A stretch of 64,000 bases of DNA, taken from Actinostola sp. cb2023 (taxonomy: Eukaryota > Cnidaria > Anthozoa > Actiniaria > Actinostolidae). The position numbers were made by a program, and so were the translations under genes. This document shows, one piece after another, positions 8,500-19,682 of the stretch; the stretch's first letter is position 1, and each line of letters opens with the position of its first letter. A model generated the notes under the pieces. That model ran no database searches. It had not been told where the DNA came from and saw only the letters and a list, made by a program, of their open reading frames with translations. The stretch covers positions 883,339 to 947,338 of the forward strand of contig JAUJYZ010000222.1 of the NCBI GenBank assembly GCA_033675265.1, in the 5' to 3' direction.

Positions 8500-10490
8500 C
8501 TGCTGTTTTTTATCCTCATCAGAAAGATTAGTCCAGCAATTACTGTAGCCTAATAGTCCTTTTAGAACAAGAATGTACATCAGAATCTCTTGAGATTATG
8601 TCTTTTTGATAGGCCAATCAAGAATTAGATATTATAAGAAAATATTATTCACAACAGTCTAGCTCATTCCCACGAAATATTCAAATGGAAAGAAAGAGAG
8701 CTTAAGAGTACCACAAGGTACTAAAATAATTAATCATTTTGCTATTCTCTTCTTTCTCATAGCACATAATGCTTACTGTCAACCATGTAATTATGCAACA
8801 CCATTTTCTTTTGTATTACTCCCCAAGGCTTAAAGTATGGATTAGATATTGTATTATCACAGCTCTACGAATTGTGGGAGTATTTATCAGACACAATGTC
8901 AGTATTATTATTATTACAGAAACCTTTCATTCGACCAATTATTTTAAAGGGAAAACCCCATTTCATTCTCTCTTTTCTCCTTTCTCATCTTCCCATCTCA
9001 TTGTTTAATCTGAGTGAAGTGGATTTTTAGCTGATAAGATTTCAATTACAACCTGTTATTTTTGTTTTGAATAACGCTTTCTAATTTGAAAAACCAATTA
9101 AGCGAATTCCCTCGGAGCGAAGGACTAATTTGATTAATTGAACACAACCAATGTCGACAATGCCTAATGTTTGACAGCTTCTTCGGGTTGTAAATGTATG
9201 TGAATTCGTCTGAATTCCCGCTAAACAATCGGGATGTAGGAAATCAGGGATTAAGTACTTACATATAAACATAAAAATATCACATCAAGGGATCGAATAA
9301 TACAAAAATGATCAAAAGATTAACCAAAAAGATAAGGAACGATGGCTTATGTATCGACCCAAAACTTTGGCTTACAAGTCCATTGTCAACTGATCTATTA
9401 AATTTGCTACATGTATGCATGCGACTCCTTCAAAATATGTTCTTCACAAAACACATAAAATGACTGTGAACTACAATAGTTTAAAGTATCTGAATGAGGG
9501 GTTAAATAATGCTACTTTAATACCTGGTAGATTTAGAATGCAAACTTATCTATGAAATGTATGAACTCACAAGTCAAACCGAAGACAAATTGTCAAATTG
9601 CTGCATAATTTCCTAACTACCTTAGGCTATCTAACTCGCTTCCTCTACCTCTTATTGAACAAGTGAAACTGGAGTACACTAATTACTTACCAGCTGAGCA
9701 TTTAGGGAACTTTTCAGCGATAAAGGCACCAACGAGGAATAACAAATACAATCGCAGAAAACAAAAACATTGATTACATTTTAGAGTCGAAGCAACGGTC
9801 CTGGAACCCCTTGAATTTGCTTGAAATAAGTCGTTCAAAACACGTCCAACCCCGTCCATTTTGTCACCATCGCTTGTCCATGAGTTGTTTTATACGTGAA
9901 AAGTTTACAGGGCTTACTAGAAGCTCAACAATTGAAGATCAATATATGAACGCTCCTCTTCCTTCCGCCATAGTATCATGCAGCGCGCGATAATCGAGTC
10001 ACGTGACTTCACTTACCCCTCTCCCCCTAATGTTCATTTAATTCCAAACTCACCCCAACCCAAAACAACTGCTATTTCTTTCATTTCCCCTTTTATTAAA
10101 GCTAAGATCAAGTGCTTGTACATATAGACATTGTGACAAAAATGCATCCAACATCATGACTTATTATGACTTGTAACAACTTTTGCGAAGATCCAAAAAT
10201 ATTTTTACCTGATTTGTAAATATTTTGCATCAAATACTCAGTAGTGAGTACTTCGATCAAATCTATATTAACTGTGAAAATATTTATCAAAATATATGGC
10301 TTTGTAAGCTTCAGATTATTAGTATTTATCCCTGTATCAAACTGGCTACAAACGAAAGAGAATTTTGATTTTTTTTTTCCAAAATGAGTCCACGACATAC
10401 ATCAAACCACGAAGGTCATTTTCAGTATTTTCCGGGCACTGTCACACTATTTTCCAAAATATACATTTCCTAGAGAAAATATACAATCGT
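8500..10490. other. Gene-free stretch, nothing recognised
   Basis: Short open frames on both strands (8769-9008, 9046-9272, 9811-9993) show no family motif. On the minus strand near 9690-9770 a frame reads CFCFLRLYLLFLVGAFIAEK before a GTAAGT donor, like a signal-peptide exon, but no in-frame start codon precedes it. Confidence 0.4.
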
Positions 10491-10575
10491 TTATACCGGA
10501 TACAAAAATACAGATATAATTGAATTAATTGCAGTTTTGATAACTTGGAGTCGCAAGTATTTTCCTGTTCCCTTT

Positions 10576-11097
10576 CTATTGATCGTCGAGGCGTTCGTAG
10601 CCTGACGAAGGCAAGAGCCCATACTTCTTGCGTATACCATCAGCTTTTTGCTGCCTGTCACTGCGACGTTGCGAGTGTAAGGCCTGCATTTCATCCCGCT
10701 TTCTCTTCATCTTTAGATCGCCTTTATCGTGACGTTTTTGCTTCCACTTTTTATACCTTCGACAGCAGCAGCAATAGATACAACAGCACAGGAACACAAT
10801 AACGAAAACAGCAACCGATGGCACGAGAATCATCAAAATGAACCCAGAAATACGGCACTGACCATAGTACCATTTCTTGTGTGGACAATTATGAGGTACA
10901 ATCTTGGTCCAGCCTGGGTAGTGCATGCAAGAGGATGACTCTTTACACCAGTAACAAGCAGTTTGTCCTGTACATACTGAACATGAGGAGTTGTACTTGG
11001 TACAATCGAACAGAGCTGAGACAGGACTGGTGAAATGAACAAGGCCGAATGTAAACACCACTACAGCAAACACTAACCACTTCGAAGTGATGGCCAT
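10576..11097 (-). CDS. PTTG1IP: PTTG1IP-like (PBF) single-pass membrane protein
   Basis: An intronless frame of 173 codons. Residues 1-28 form a signal peptide (hydrophobic, ending PVSA). Residues 31-81 are a cysteine-rich PSI-like domain with pairs such as SCSVC, ACYWC and SSCMHYPG. Residues 84-112 are a transmembrane segment ending in a Cys-rich juxtamembrane run typical of this family. The cytosolic tail (113-173) is strongly basic and likely helical, then ends in SSGYERLDDQ, with a Tyr-based sorting motif YERL. Human PTTG1IP is 180 residues with the same order, so this is full length. In vertebrates the protein binds securin (PTTG1) and helps bring it to the nucleus; whether that holds here is unknown. 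The start is the first ATG of the frame and gives a good signal peptide. No other gene is closely linked. Confidence 0.9.
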   Translation of the reverse strand: MAITSKWLVFAVVVFTFGLVHFTSPVSALFDCTKYNSSCSVCTGQTACYWCKESSSCMHYPGWTKIVPHNCPHKKWYYGQCRISGFILMILVPSVAVFVIVFLCCCIYCCCCRRYKKWKQKRHDKGDLKMKRKRDEMQALHSQRRSDRQQKADGIRKKYGLLPSSGYERLDDQ

Positions 11098-11479
11098 ATT
11101 TAGCTCTCCTTATCGGCTGTATCGTGTAGATATCGTTTGAAAAGTGAACAAAGTGCTTTCAGAATGTTTTTGTGGCAGACCTTTTGGGAAAAGGAATAAA
11201 TTCCAACGGTCACGAACCGCTCAATTTAGTCGACGACAAAACGAAACGTACAAACTCCTTTCTTCTTCCTCAGTTTCTCAAGAATATTAAGTCAAATTCT
11301 CATCTCTGTCATCGATAGAACCACGTCTTGATCACCAACACACCGATAATGACTCTCTTTGCGGTTTAAAATCGAGGTTAAATTCACTCTATCGACAAGA
11401 ATTCCACGACTGACTGAGTCGAGTGTTCAGATGTCATCAATGTTCCAACTATTGTGACGTCACAGAATGAATAATGCAA

Positions 11480-12088
11480 ATATATAACTATGGGAGGGAG
11501 AGCTAGAACAACAAAATTATATACCAAATAATAAATTGTGAAAACTAAATATATCAAGTCTGTTACCGAAAACTAAGATTTAAGTTAAAATATTGAATAA
11601 AGAAACTGCTAACTCTTCTCATTGTATTGTGAAAAGTACAAAATATTAGGTTTCACATTTCCTCATTACCCCCTCCCCCTAATGTATTTTGAACTATGTG
11701 GTCAGTAGACAGCAGATCGGGGTGTTTTAGTTCTTTTTTGGTCGACTTTAAATGTTTTGCAATTTAAATTTGTTGAGGGTCAACGAAGCATAAACCATAA
11801 CGTCGGCGTACTTTCAACAACTGAACTTGTCGAGTGAAGGGTGGAGTATTTCGAACGAGATCATCACAAAGTTAGCCCACCATAGGTAGCCATACATTTT
11901 AATTTTAATAAATTTAAAATATTAAAATATTATAAGAGAATGTAATAACAATAATAATAATAATTAAATTCTTGAAAAAGCGCATTACATATAAATCTCA
12001 ATGCTCTTTACAAGTAAATAAGAAAATATAAAAAATAAAAAAATATAGAAAATAAATATATAGAAGAATATAAACAAATATATAGAGG
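11480..12088. other. AT-rich stretch without a gene
   Basis: Low-complexity AT-rich DNA with AAT/ATA-type runs near 11900-12080. No coding signal seen. Confidence 0.5.
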
Positions 12089-12225
12089 TTATTACAGTTA
12101 GAGTTGTGTAATACGGCTGGATATTTTTACGAGTCTTGCCGTATTTTGACGAGCCGTAGGCGAGGCAAAATACAAATAGACGAGTAAAAATGTCCAGCCG
12201 TATTACACAACTCTAACTGTAATAA
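12089..12225. repeat. Hairpin MITE, near-perfect 60-bp arms
   Basis: TTATTACAGTTAGAGTTGTG at 12089 is mirrored by CACAACTCTAACTGTAATAA ending at 12225. The arms run about 60 bp with only a few mismatches around a loop CGAGCCGTAGGCGAGG. A transcript would fold into one long hairpin. Confidence 0.88.
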
Positions 12226-13235
12226 ATTGTTTATTATACGACAACAAAAACGTCTTTTTCTTTGCTTATTTGTTAGCGTACAAAAGCTGTTTTTGTGACT
12301 TGTTTGTGAAATGCGCGCGCTATCACACAATCGATGCGCCATCAAGCGCGCGCTCGAGAGATTTTTCGTTGGCTTTTTTCACCAAAAATATTGGATTTTC
12401 TTCATATTTTCTATACAGATATCATTAAAAAGTAGTTGTTTGTTTCCCTATTCACATTAGAAATACTTTTCTGTCGTTGTATAGTGTTTTTTCGCTTTTC
12501 AATGAAAACCAAAACTAGTACAAAATATGCTGTGTTCAAAACCGGTTTTACCGGGTTACAAGCCGGGTAATACGACGATCTACAGTGGGTAATACGCTCG
12601 GATATTTGGAGGATTTTGTGCCCTTTTATGGTAAATTTACGTCACAGTCGTATAATAAAAAAAATTATCGGGACTCGTCAAAGGAGTAAGGTGACTAGTA
12701 TAAACGAGAATAATGTCAATAAAATCAATAAATTCAATAAGGTAAAATAAAATCCTCTATAAAGTCGTCTGTATCTGTTTCAATCATTCCTTTATTGCCT
12801 GTGAAGATTTGAAGCGATTTGGACGATAATTATTAAAGCTAAATAATAAAAATAACTGTCATTTGGTTAAACCCAATGAGGAGAGGGCTCTGGGTACTTG
12901 AACGAACTTTCATTTAAATAATCATTTTCGTGAGTATAAAAATGTTCTTACGAAAACAAACAGTAAAAAAAAGAAAAAAAATCGGTGCCGCGAGGAATCG
13001 ATCCCGGGCCCATCACAGGCAGCCCAACCATTGCTTTTGAGGCTACTAAATAATTCAAAAAAATTTTTTTTTTTGATGGGCTTCCTGTGGTAGAGCGCGC
13101 GCGTATTCCCATGTGCTTCTAAAGCGCTGTGTTTCAGTGCGAGCCACGGGACCATAGTAATTTGCACAACAATAGACAGTCGATTCACAAGATACACTAG
13201 GTTATTTTGTCCTCCAAATCAATAAGCGTGCACGA

Positions 13236-13480
13236 TAGCCTAGTGGTGCGGGGCAGTTATTTAGTGGGACTAGGATCCGACTGTTCCCTCCTTCTTTGGT
13301 CACTAAGCTGATTGGTGTAATGCCCGGATAGCGCGGATGGGGCCGAAATCTTCATACTATACGTAACATACGGTGACTCAGCATAATGTCTGGGATAAAT
13401 AAAATAAATACCGGATAAATTACCGGCATTCATCTCTTTTGAACCTGGGGTTCGAGGGTTCGAGTCAGAGTCGTGACGGT
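13236..13480. other. Pol III-like promoter boxes, no tRNA
   Basis: TAGCCTAGTGG at 13236 fits the A-box consensus TRGCNNAGYGG, and GGTTCGAGTCA at 13457 resembles a B box followed by a T run at about 13480. The 210-bp gap is far too long for a tRNA. The pair may be chance or the remains of SINEs; further B-box-like sites lie at 13751 and 14981. Confidence 0.2.
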
Positions 13481-13499
13481 TTTTTTTTTCATTTATTCT

Positions 13500-15600
13500 T
13501 TTTTTTTTCTTATTGTTCTTGTTGTTTTCTTTTTTGGAATTGTTTACATATTTCTTCTTTTTTTTTGGAAAAAAAATTGTAAAAAAACCCCATATTGACA
13601 AGTTTTCACATCTTCTTCCCTGATGAGCCCTAGGTCCAGTTAAATAACTTAAATATAAATATTTTTTTAGTGTTTTAAATAATTTTAATATTTGACATTT
13701 ACACGATATCCAACAGACAACGATTCTCAGGGATCGCACCTTTGTGAATTGAACTGGGTTCGAATCGTAACCGCAAAGTATCTAGGGATTGTTTGGATGG
13801 ATAGATCATTTCAACTGCTGTGTTCCTTCAACAGAGCACGCGCAGTAGAATTCATAGATGCTTTGCAGTCGCTATTCGCATCCAGTCTCTCACTCATTAA
13901 AGGCGAATAGCGCTCCTCGACTACCGTAACGATCTCCGTTTTCACATTTACTTTAACACTGCTTCGCACTGGTTTGTTTCGCTCGTTAAAACGATACTAA
14001 CAAAATTAAATGATTATATATACCATATATATATATGTGAGAACTGTTATTACAAGACTCCTTTTGAGAACACAGACCTCATATATGAAATATGCGCTAT
14101 TAGCCATTTCGGAGCTGATGTTCGAAAGGAATTGTGGGGCTGTTTTGAGGGACGCCATTGCTGTCTATTTACTGTAAAACACGATGAAACGACTGGGAAA
14201 CACAATTATTGTGCCAAACTCACTTACTTCAAACTTTGGTGCATCACTATTCATACTTGTCGCCGTATTGAAGATAAGCCGTCCCTCAAAACAGCCCCAC
14301 AATTAAGTATAAAATATGTAAACGAGTTTTCAAATTTCGCTCCCTACTACATAACAAATCTCGCCCAATAATCCTCGAAACGCGCTGAAACTTTGCCAGA
14401 TTATATCAAGCATGCAAGGCACAGTAAACAACACTTGAAAAAAGACTACGGTAAAAATACTGTGACTGCGTCAAAACAATCAGATAAGCACAGGAAGCCC
14501 AAATCGTCAAAAGACTATCGCTTGGGCTCCCTGTGGGTAGGGTTATTGTACAAACTTTAACAGGAACCGAACAAGGATGGCATTCATATATGCTCAAGTG
14601 CAGGTGAAAAGCGTACTGCGCATGCTGGGTAAATTACTGGCGGGAAAATGGCAACGCGCGTCGTATTTCCAAACACAAAATTCACGGCAACCGATTACAA
14701 GTGCTCAGCTTTTCACGATTTTATTGCTTTTTTTTTCTTCTGTCTCTTTATAGGAGAGAAATTCGATATGTAGAGAATGGGGATTTTTGTTTTCGTAATT
14801 TTGAAATTTCTTACCGCTTTCTAATAACGAGAAAAGAGAGACAGGCAAAGAATCGTAGCCAGTAGTCGCTTCTCTAACTCGCGCTGTGGGCGCGCGGCAC
14901 TGTGTACTTTTTCTTCCTCCTTCCCAAGCGCATTTGCGCCCTTTCATTACTTCCCCATGCAGAGTACAGTAAGTGACGACTGGGTTCGAGTCTGGCCCAG
15001 GGGTACAACAATACATTTGTTTCATCACTAGCTCTTTGTAATCACTTCATGAACATGTTCATGTAGCGATACAAAGATTAATTAGTAAACGTTGTCTTAC
15101 CCCTGGACAGGCTCCTTCTATACTGGAACTACTTCGTGTTTTTAAACGACCGCAATGGTATCTGGGAAGACAGTTGAGTGGTTGATAGGATAAATAGATA
15201 CTACTGTTCCTAACAAACAACATGTCCATGACGCTCTAGATAACGTATGGTTTCATTCCACTAATGTTTGAAAACCAAAAATATTCAGTTGTGTTGATTG
15301 GCCTTTTTACAGATCTATCCAACCAACCTCGACCTGGCACCATTGTTCACTGAACAGACCTGTAAAATGGTCTATTGAGATAGTTTTGTTGGTTATTGAA
15401 TCAGAAAATAAGAGTAAGAGTGAGCGTTGTGGTTGTTGACATTGGAAAATTAGCTGATAATAAAATCGTTGCCATTGAAAGTTGCGTTTATCAATTTATT
15501 AAATCAGATCTTGATCGGAACATTCTAAGGGACTTCTACCATTAGCATATAGAAGTATAATATAACCTGAGAACTAAGAAGGAATATTGAATAGTGACAC
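13500..15600. other. No recognised gene
   Basis: T-rich tracts at 13480-13570. A segment at 14132-14303 has a short inverted pair (GGGGCTGTTTTGAGGGACG and CGTCCCTCAAAACAGCCCC) that frames about 170 bp and looks like a MITE end pair. No exon is supported. Confidence 0.5.
14133..14303. repeat. Short MITE-like inverted repeat
   Basis: GGGGCTGTTTTGAGGGACG near 14135-14153 and its complement CGTCCCTCAAAACAGCCCC near 14279-14299 are inverted copies about 170 bp apart. ACAATT/AATTGT flank the two arms and extend the palindrome. Confidence 0.6.
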
Positions 15601-15620
15601 AAAGGAAATGGGGGTATAAA

Positions 15621-15778
15621 TCAACCATGCACTATAAACCGATGTATAACAGTCCCAACTAACGGACCACCAATGAGGCCATCATGGAAAATTCCTTGTT
15701 TGGTAATCCATTCCATATTTGGTAGATAGGCTAGAGTAGTTCCCAATCCCCTCAACCGGTCGTCTCCAGTCTCCACTG
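15621..15778 (-). CDS. Probable terminal exon, family not recognised
   Basis: After an acceptor TTCTTCATAG the minus strand has 52 open codons, reading VETGDDRLRGLGTTLAYLP and later FHDGLIGGPLVGTVIHRF, then TGA. The wording looks like real protein: balanced composition with Gly turns and a hydrophobic GGPLVGTVI segment. Entry phase is 1. I found no convincing upstream exon on the same strand between 15.8 and 19.2 kb. It could be the last exon of a small membrane-associated protein gene, or a processed fragment. The identity is open. Confidence 0.35.
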
Positions 15779-16565
15779 CTATGAAGAAAATAAAACATTT
15801 TAAAGGAAAAGTGAACACCAATTCTAGACACAGGGAGCCCAAGCTATGTTTTTGCTCACTTGGTGCTCACTTTTCCTTTGTAATAATCACACAATGTATT
15901 GCGCGCGTACCGGAAGTCTGGAACTCTTGCTGCTGATGACAAGGTTTAGTGCCAATCGAAATTTATAAACAATATCAGTCCAAATTTTGTAAGTGTTTTT
16001 TATTGCTAAATTAAATAGTGAGGACACTGGTTAATCCTGCTGTGGAATATCATCAATACATGCAATAGTATTAAACATTGTCTTTGGAATTGAAAGCGCC
16101 CAGATGATATATTAATACTACTAATGATATCTAATAATATCTGATCAAATCACAATCGAGCGAAATTTCAATAAACTGAATGTCGTAACCAAATCTTAAA
16201 GAATAAATAAAATATCTGAAGCTAAATAGTTGCGAGTACTGTCTCTCGCTACGCGCATACTTCATGCTTATGCTCGGCATTCACATGATCTACCATTCTG
16301 ACGAATTCTGAAAACCAAATTAAAGCATATCGGGCAAAAAACTGGAAAAGAGATGATCATTAGCATGAGAACGAGCATCAAAATCGAAAAAATCACCAAC
16401 AAAATATCAACGAGGCTATCGGGCCAAGAGGTGGAAAAGTGCACCAGGTTGAATTTTTTTAAATGTTTTTAACCTAGGGTTGTGTATTCAATCTTCCTCT
16501 GGTAGTATTACCGAAATATCTGGTTATTTAATCTTCCTACAACGAAAACTACATACGATTCTTTG

Positions 16566-16606
16566 TCCCCCCCCCCCCCCCCCCCCCTCCCCCTTCCCCC
16601 CCAGCT
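16566..16606 (+). repeat. Poly-C tract
   Basis: A run of about 20 C with small T and CT interruptions. It may be unstable in sequencing. Confidence 0.9.
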
Positions 16607-16862
16607 TTTAGCCTAATAGCCTCGCTCTCATGCCGCTGGTAGTTGTATAGAGTGAAGGAAACTGTATCAAGCGTAAAGTTTTCCAGAAAAATGACAAATA
16701 AAATAGTAGTAAAAGTTAAAAAGGTCCAAAGTCGGCTTAGCTTTGTAGAATTTTCAAATTTAAAGTGCTAGATCATATTTACACATTTTATACAAATATT
16801 ATTTAAATTAGTATTAAATTAGCAAGAATTACTTTAAAATTCTAGCACACATTAATGACTCA

Positions 16863-17229
16863 GGCCCCATCCACACGTATATCTTTCCGTTTGAAGACAT
16901 AGTTTTTCCCATACGTCCTCTGGCTCGTGCACAATTAAACTATGAAAAACAGATCGAAAACGCTTTCTGAAGTGAAGATTTTTTGAAAACTTATCTTTTC
17001 GAAAACCCCGACGTCACGACTGATGTCAATCTAGGAATTTTGAGTTAAATTTCTGGTTTAAAGCTTTGAACATTTTAGGGCCAATGTTCAAGGCGAATAC
17101 GTTCATTCTCGAGGAGCATTTTCAAAGTGATTCAGCGTTTGGACGGGGAAACGATTCGATATAGTGCTTAGCGATTTTCGATGAAAATACGTTTTGGGCA
17201 AACAAAAACGTCTATATGTGGATGGGACC
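16863..17229. mobile_element. 367-bp MITE with TCA target duplication
   Basis: The left end GGCCCCATCCACACGTATA and the right end TCTATATGTGGATGGGACC are inverted copies. TCA flanks both sides (16860-16862, 17230-17232). A 3-bp duplication and G-rich termini suggest a PIF/Harbinger-like origin. It has no ORF. Confidence 0.75.
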
Positions 17230-17548
17230 TCAAGCTACGCTTCGATGTTTGAAACAAAGACTTAGAAACCGCTGACAAGCCAACTGCACCACGTCCCCAA
17301 CCCGGTAGTTTACACATGTACACGGAAATATTTCCAATGCGCATGCGTTCATGTGAGTTTCAACCACAAGCACAGCAGGCTCAATATTTTGAAACTTTTA
17401 TCTTTTTAAAGATAAAAGTTTAAAAGACAAAAAATGGATTTTTTCTGTGGTCCTCGGACGACACAAAACACAAATATGAAAAACACGAAATACATTGTCT
17501 TCTAAGAAGAACTTTTGGGTCAAATCATTTTTAATGACGTCATTCAAG

Positions 17549-17728
17549 ATGGCGGTCATGTCTTCGTCATTATCCTACGTCAGAAAGCGGCTGTTGCTTC
17601 AGTTCGTGGCAGCTAATGCGTGTTTCTTAGTTTTCAATCGGTTAGTTCCCCAATCCCACACATTTGCGAAGTTTCTCTCAGCGTTTTATAATCTTTATAG
17701 ACCATATTTAATACTACAGTATCGCTGA
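17549..17728 (+). CDS. Small basic/hydrophobic ORF or first exon
   Basis: AAGATGGCGGTCATG gives a good start context just after TGACGTCA, a CRE-like site at 17536. The frame reads MAVMSSSLSYVRKRLLLQFV and continues to 59 codons. A donor-like CG|GTTAGT at about 17640 could end a first exon after 31 codons. No homologue comes to mind. Either a micropeptide, a first exon, or chance. Confidence 0.22.
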   Translation: MAVMSSSLSYVRKRLLLQFVAANACFLVFNRLVPQSHTFAKFLSAFYNLYRPYLILQYR

Positions 17729-19232
17729 ACGGTTGCAATATCGATTTTACTAAGAGTTTGGCTTGTCAGAAAATCACTGAAGTCAGTCTGGAATAAGAAT
17801 TTGTTTCACTACCGAAGCATCTAAAACGTCTTTTCAAGACGAAATACTTCATCCTTCGCTCGCACGCCATCTCATGCACGATCACGAATCTCACGCACAA
17901 TCACGAACCACACACGCAAACGTGCACGTACTTTGACTTAGATATTACATACTGGTCTAGGTCTAAATTAAAACACAAAGGTCGCTTAGAGTAAGATTAT
18001 CCTACATAGACTTTTTGTAAAAGAGTCTAGATTCATAGTGCTCTATTTTAGACGTGTTTCGCTTCGTTCTTAGTTGTCTCAATCTGGACAAAACTGGTAA
18101 CGGACTGACGGACCACACTGCACTCCATTATTCGAGAAAGCAAATATTTTAGAAGTTTCATCTATCAGCTGAATCAATCATTCAGTATCGACGGCCAGGA
18201 ATTTCAGTTTGGGAATCGAGGCTGTAGACTAAGCTGCGAAAGCCTACTCTTCGATAACTCCTTTAGTAATAGTTATGTTCTATTACACTTAGCTTTGTAC
18301 AAAATGATACAGATGATTACATATCTATGTATCTTGTATATATTAAAGTCGAAAAAGTAAAAATATGTCGTCATGAAGAGCAATCGAGATATCCCGGACT
18401 GCATCGGGATTTTTTTCAATACATTTATATGACAGCGATAATATATTAATATCTTAATATTCATTAATTTCATTGAAAAGGCATGCAAAATTGCACACGC
18501 GGGATCGAGGTTTTACAATCACGTGCACTGCACGTGACAGGTTAGCCGGATTCGAGCCCAGAGTCCTAAACGACGACATCTTGTTGAAAATATTTCGCGC
18601 ACAAACGTGTCGTTCTTCTGAATGCAAAATTTACAAATTGAAATAGCTTTGGAGTAAAGACAGGTTTCCCACAACAACTGCTTGTGAATAGTACAGGACT
18701 CGTTGTTGGGATACAATTCTGTTTGTAGTCTGTTTATCTCCTTGAATGCAGAAATAACCAGTACTGCATGACCAGGGCCAGACTTTCACCAACGACATAT
18801 CCACTTACGGCGAATTACATACGATTTATATTGACTTCACATCCCATTCGAACGCCATTTTTTGTTCTCATTTTTCTACCATTTGCTTTTCTTCGAATCG
18901 TCAGTGAACACTGCTCCTTTGATCTCGCTCGGGGCGCGACGTTCCTCGACATCTCTGCTGTGTTCTAGCACTAGTCGTATTGCCACTGCAATATCTTCTC
19001 GTGAACAAATTCCAGCGCTTGTTGAAGAGCACCGATGAATGGAATGACAGCCCATCTTCGTTTGTTTTCAGGCTTTGATTAATCAAAACCCTTAGCAATC
19101 TAAGGGCAACTTCGACCGGGTCATAATTGAATAAATAGTCAATAGATTCCTAACTGGAGGTAAAATTCGAATATTAATGTCTTTTAAAGGGAAACGCAAA
19201 GACATGACGCCAGGTCATCCATTTACCGTTCG

Positions 19233-19682
19233 TTAAATCGCGGTGTGCGAAGGAGACCGGTCATTGCAGTTCTCATATCTTCTGTTCCCCGATTCGTGGA
19301 TGTTATTCGGCACAGTCACAGTCTCGAAGTCCGGCATGGTGACAACTGCAGATGTTGTCACGTTATTCGGCTGCCTTTTCTCGTTATTATTGGATTTGGA
19401 ATTTAAAAACGGCTTGGAACGGACATCATTCATCTCGACGTGGTCGCCCGCCACGGAATTCTCGTGTTTGTGGCTTGGCTCGGAAAGTGACCGAGTTCGT
19501 TTCAAACATTTCCCGTTGTAACTATTTCGATTATAGCAGGCGTCGTCGCATACCGCAGCTAGAGAGAGAGACGAGGCGAGTGGAGATCCCGAGGGGGTGC
19601 AAATCGGTGAGTTTGCTTTTGGTGGCCGTCGTGTGACCGGTTCTCCCTTGAACGTGTACTCCATTTCTACAAATTGACGCGC
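19233..19682 (-). CDS. KCND (Shal) homologue: Kv4 exon 5: C-terminal tail
   Basis: 149 codons plus TAA-type stop after TTGGTTTGTAG. It begins [14 protein letters not shown], in line with EFVDEQVFEES of vertebrate Kv4. Ser/Pro-rich and basic stretches follow (KRTRSLSEP), then [18 protein letters not shown], the counterpart of the conserved VTTAIISIPTPPVTTP block near the Kv4 C terminus. The last ten residues do not match the vertebrate VSAL end. Confidence 0.88.
   Translation of the reverse strand, partial: ARQFVEMEYTFKGEPVTRRPPKANSPICTPSGSPLASSLSLAAVCDDACYNRNSYNGKCLKRTRSLSEPSHKHENSVAGDHVEMNDVRSKPFLNSKSNNNEKRQPNNVTTSAVVTMPDFETVTVPNNIHESGNRRYENCNDRSPSHTAI

Noticed and set aside
13236..13480. 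tRNA gene from A- and B-box-like sites
   Set aside because: Boxes are 210 bp apart and no cloverleaf can be drawn.
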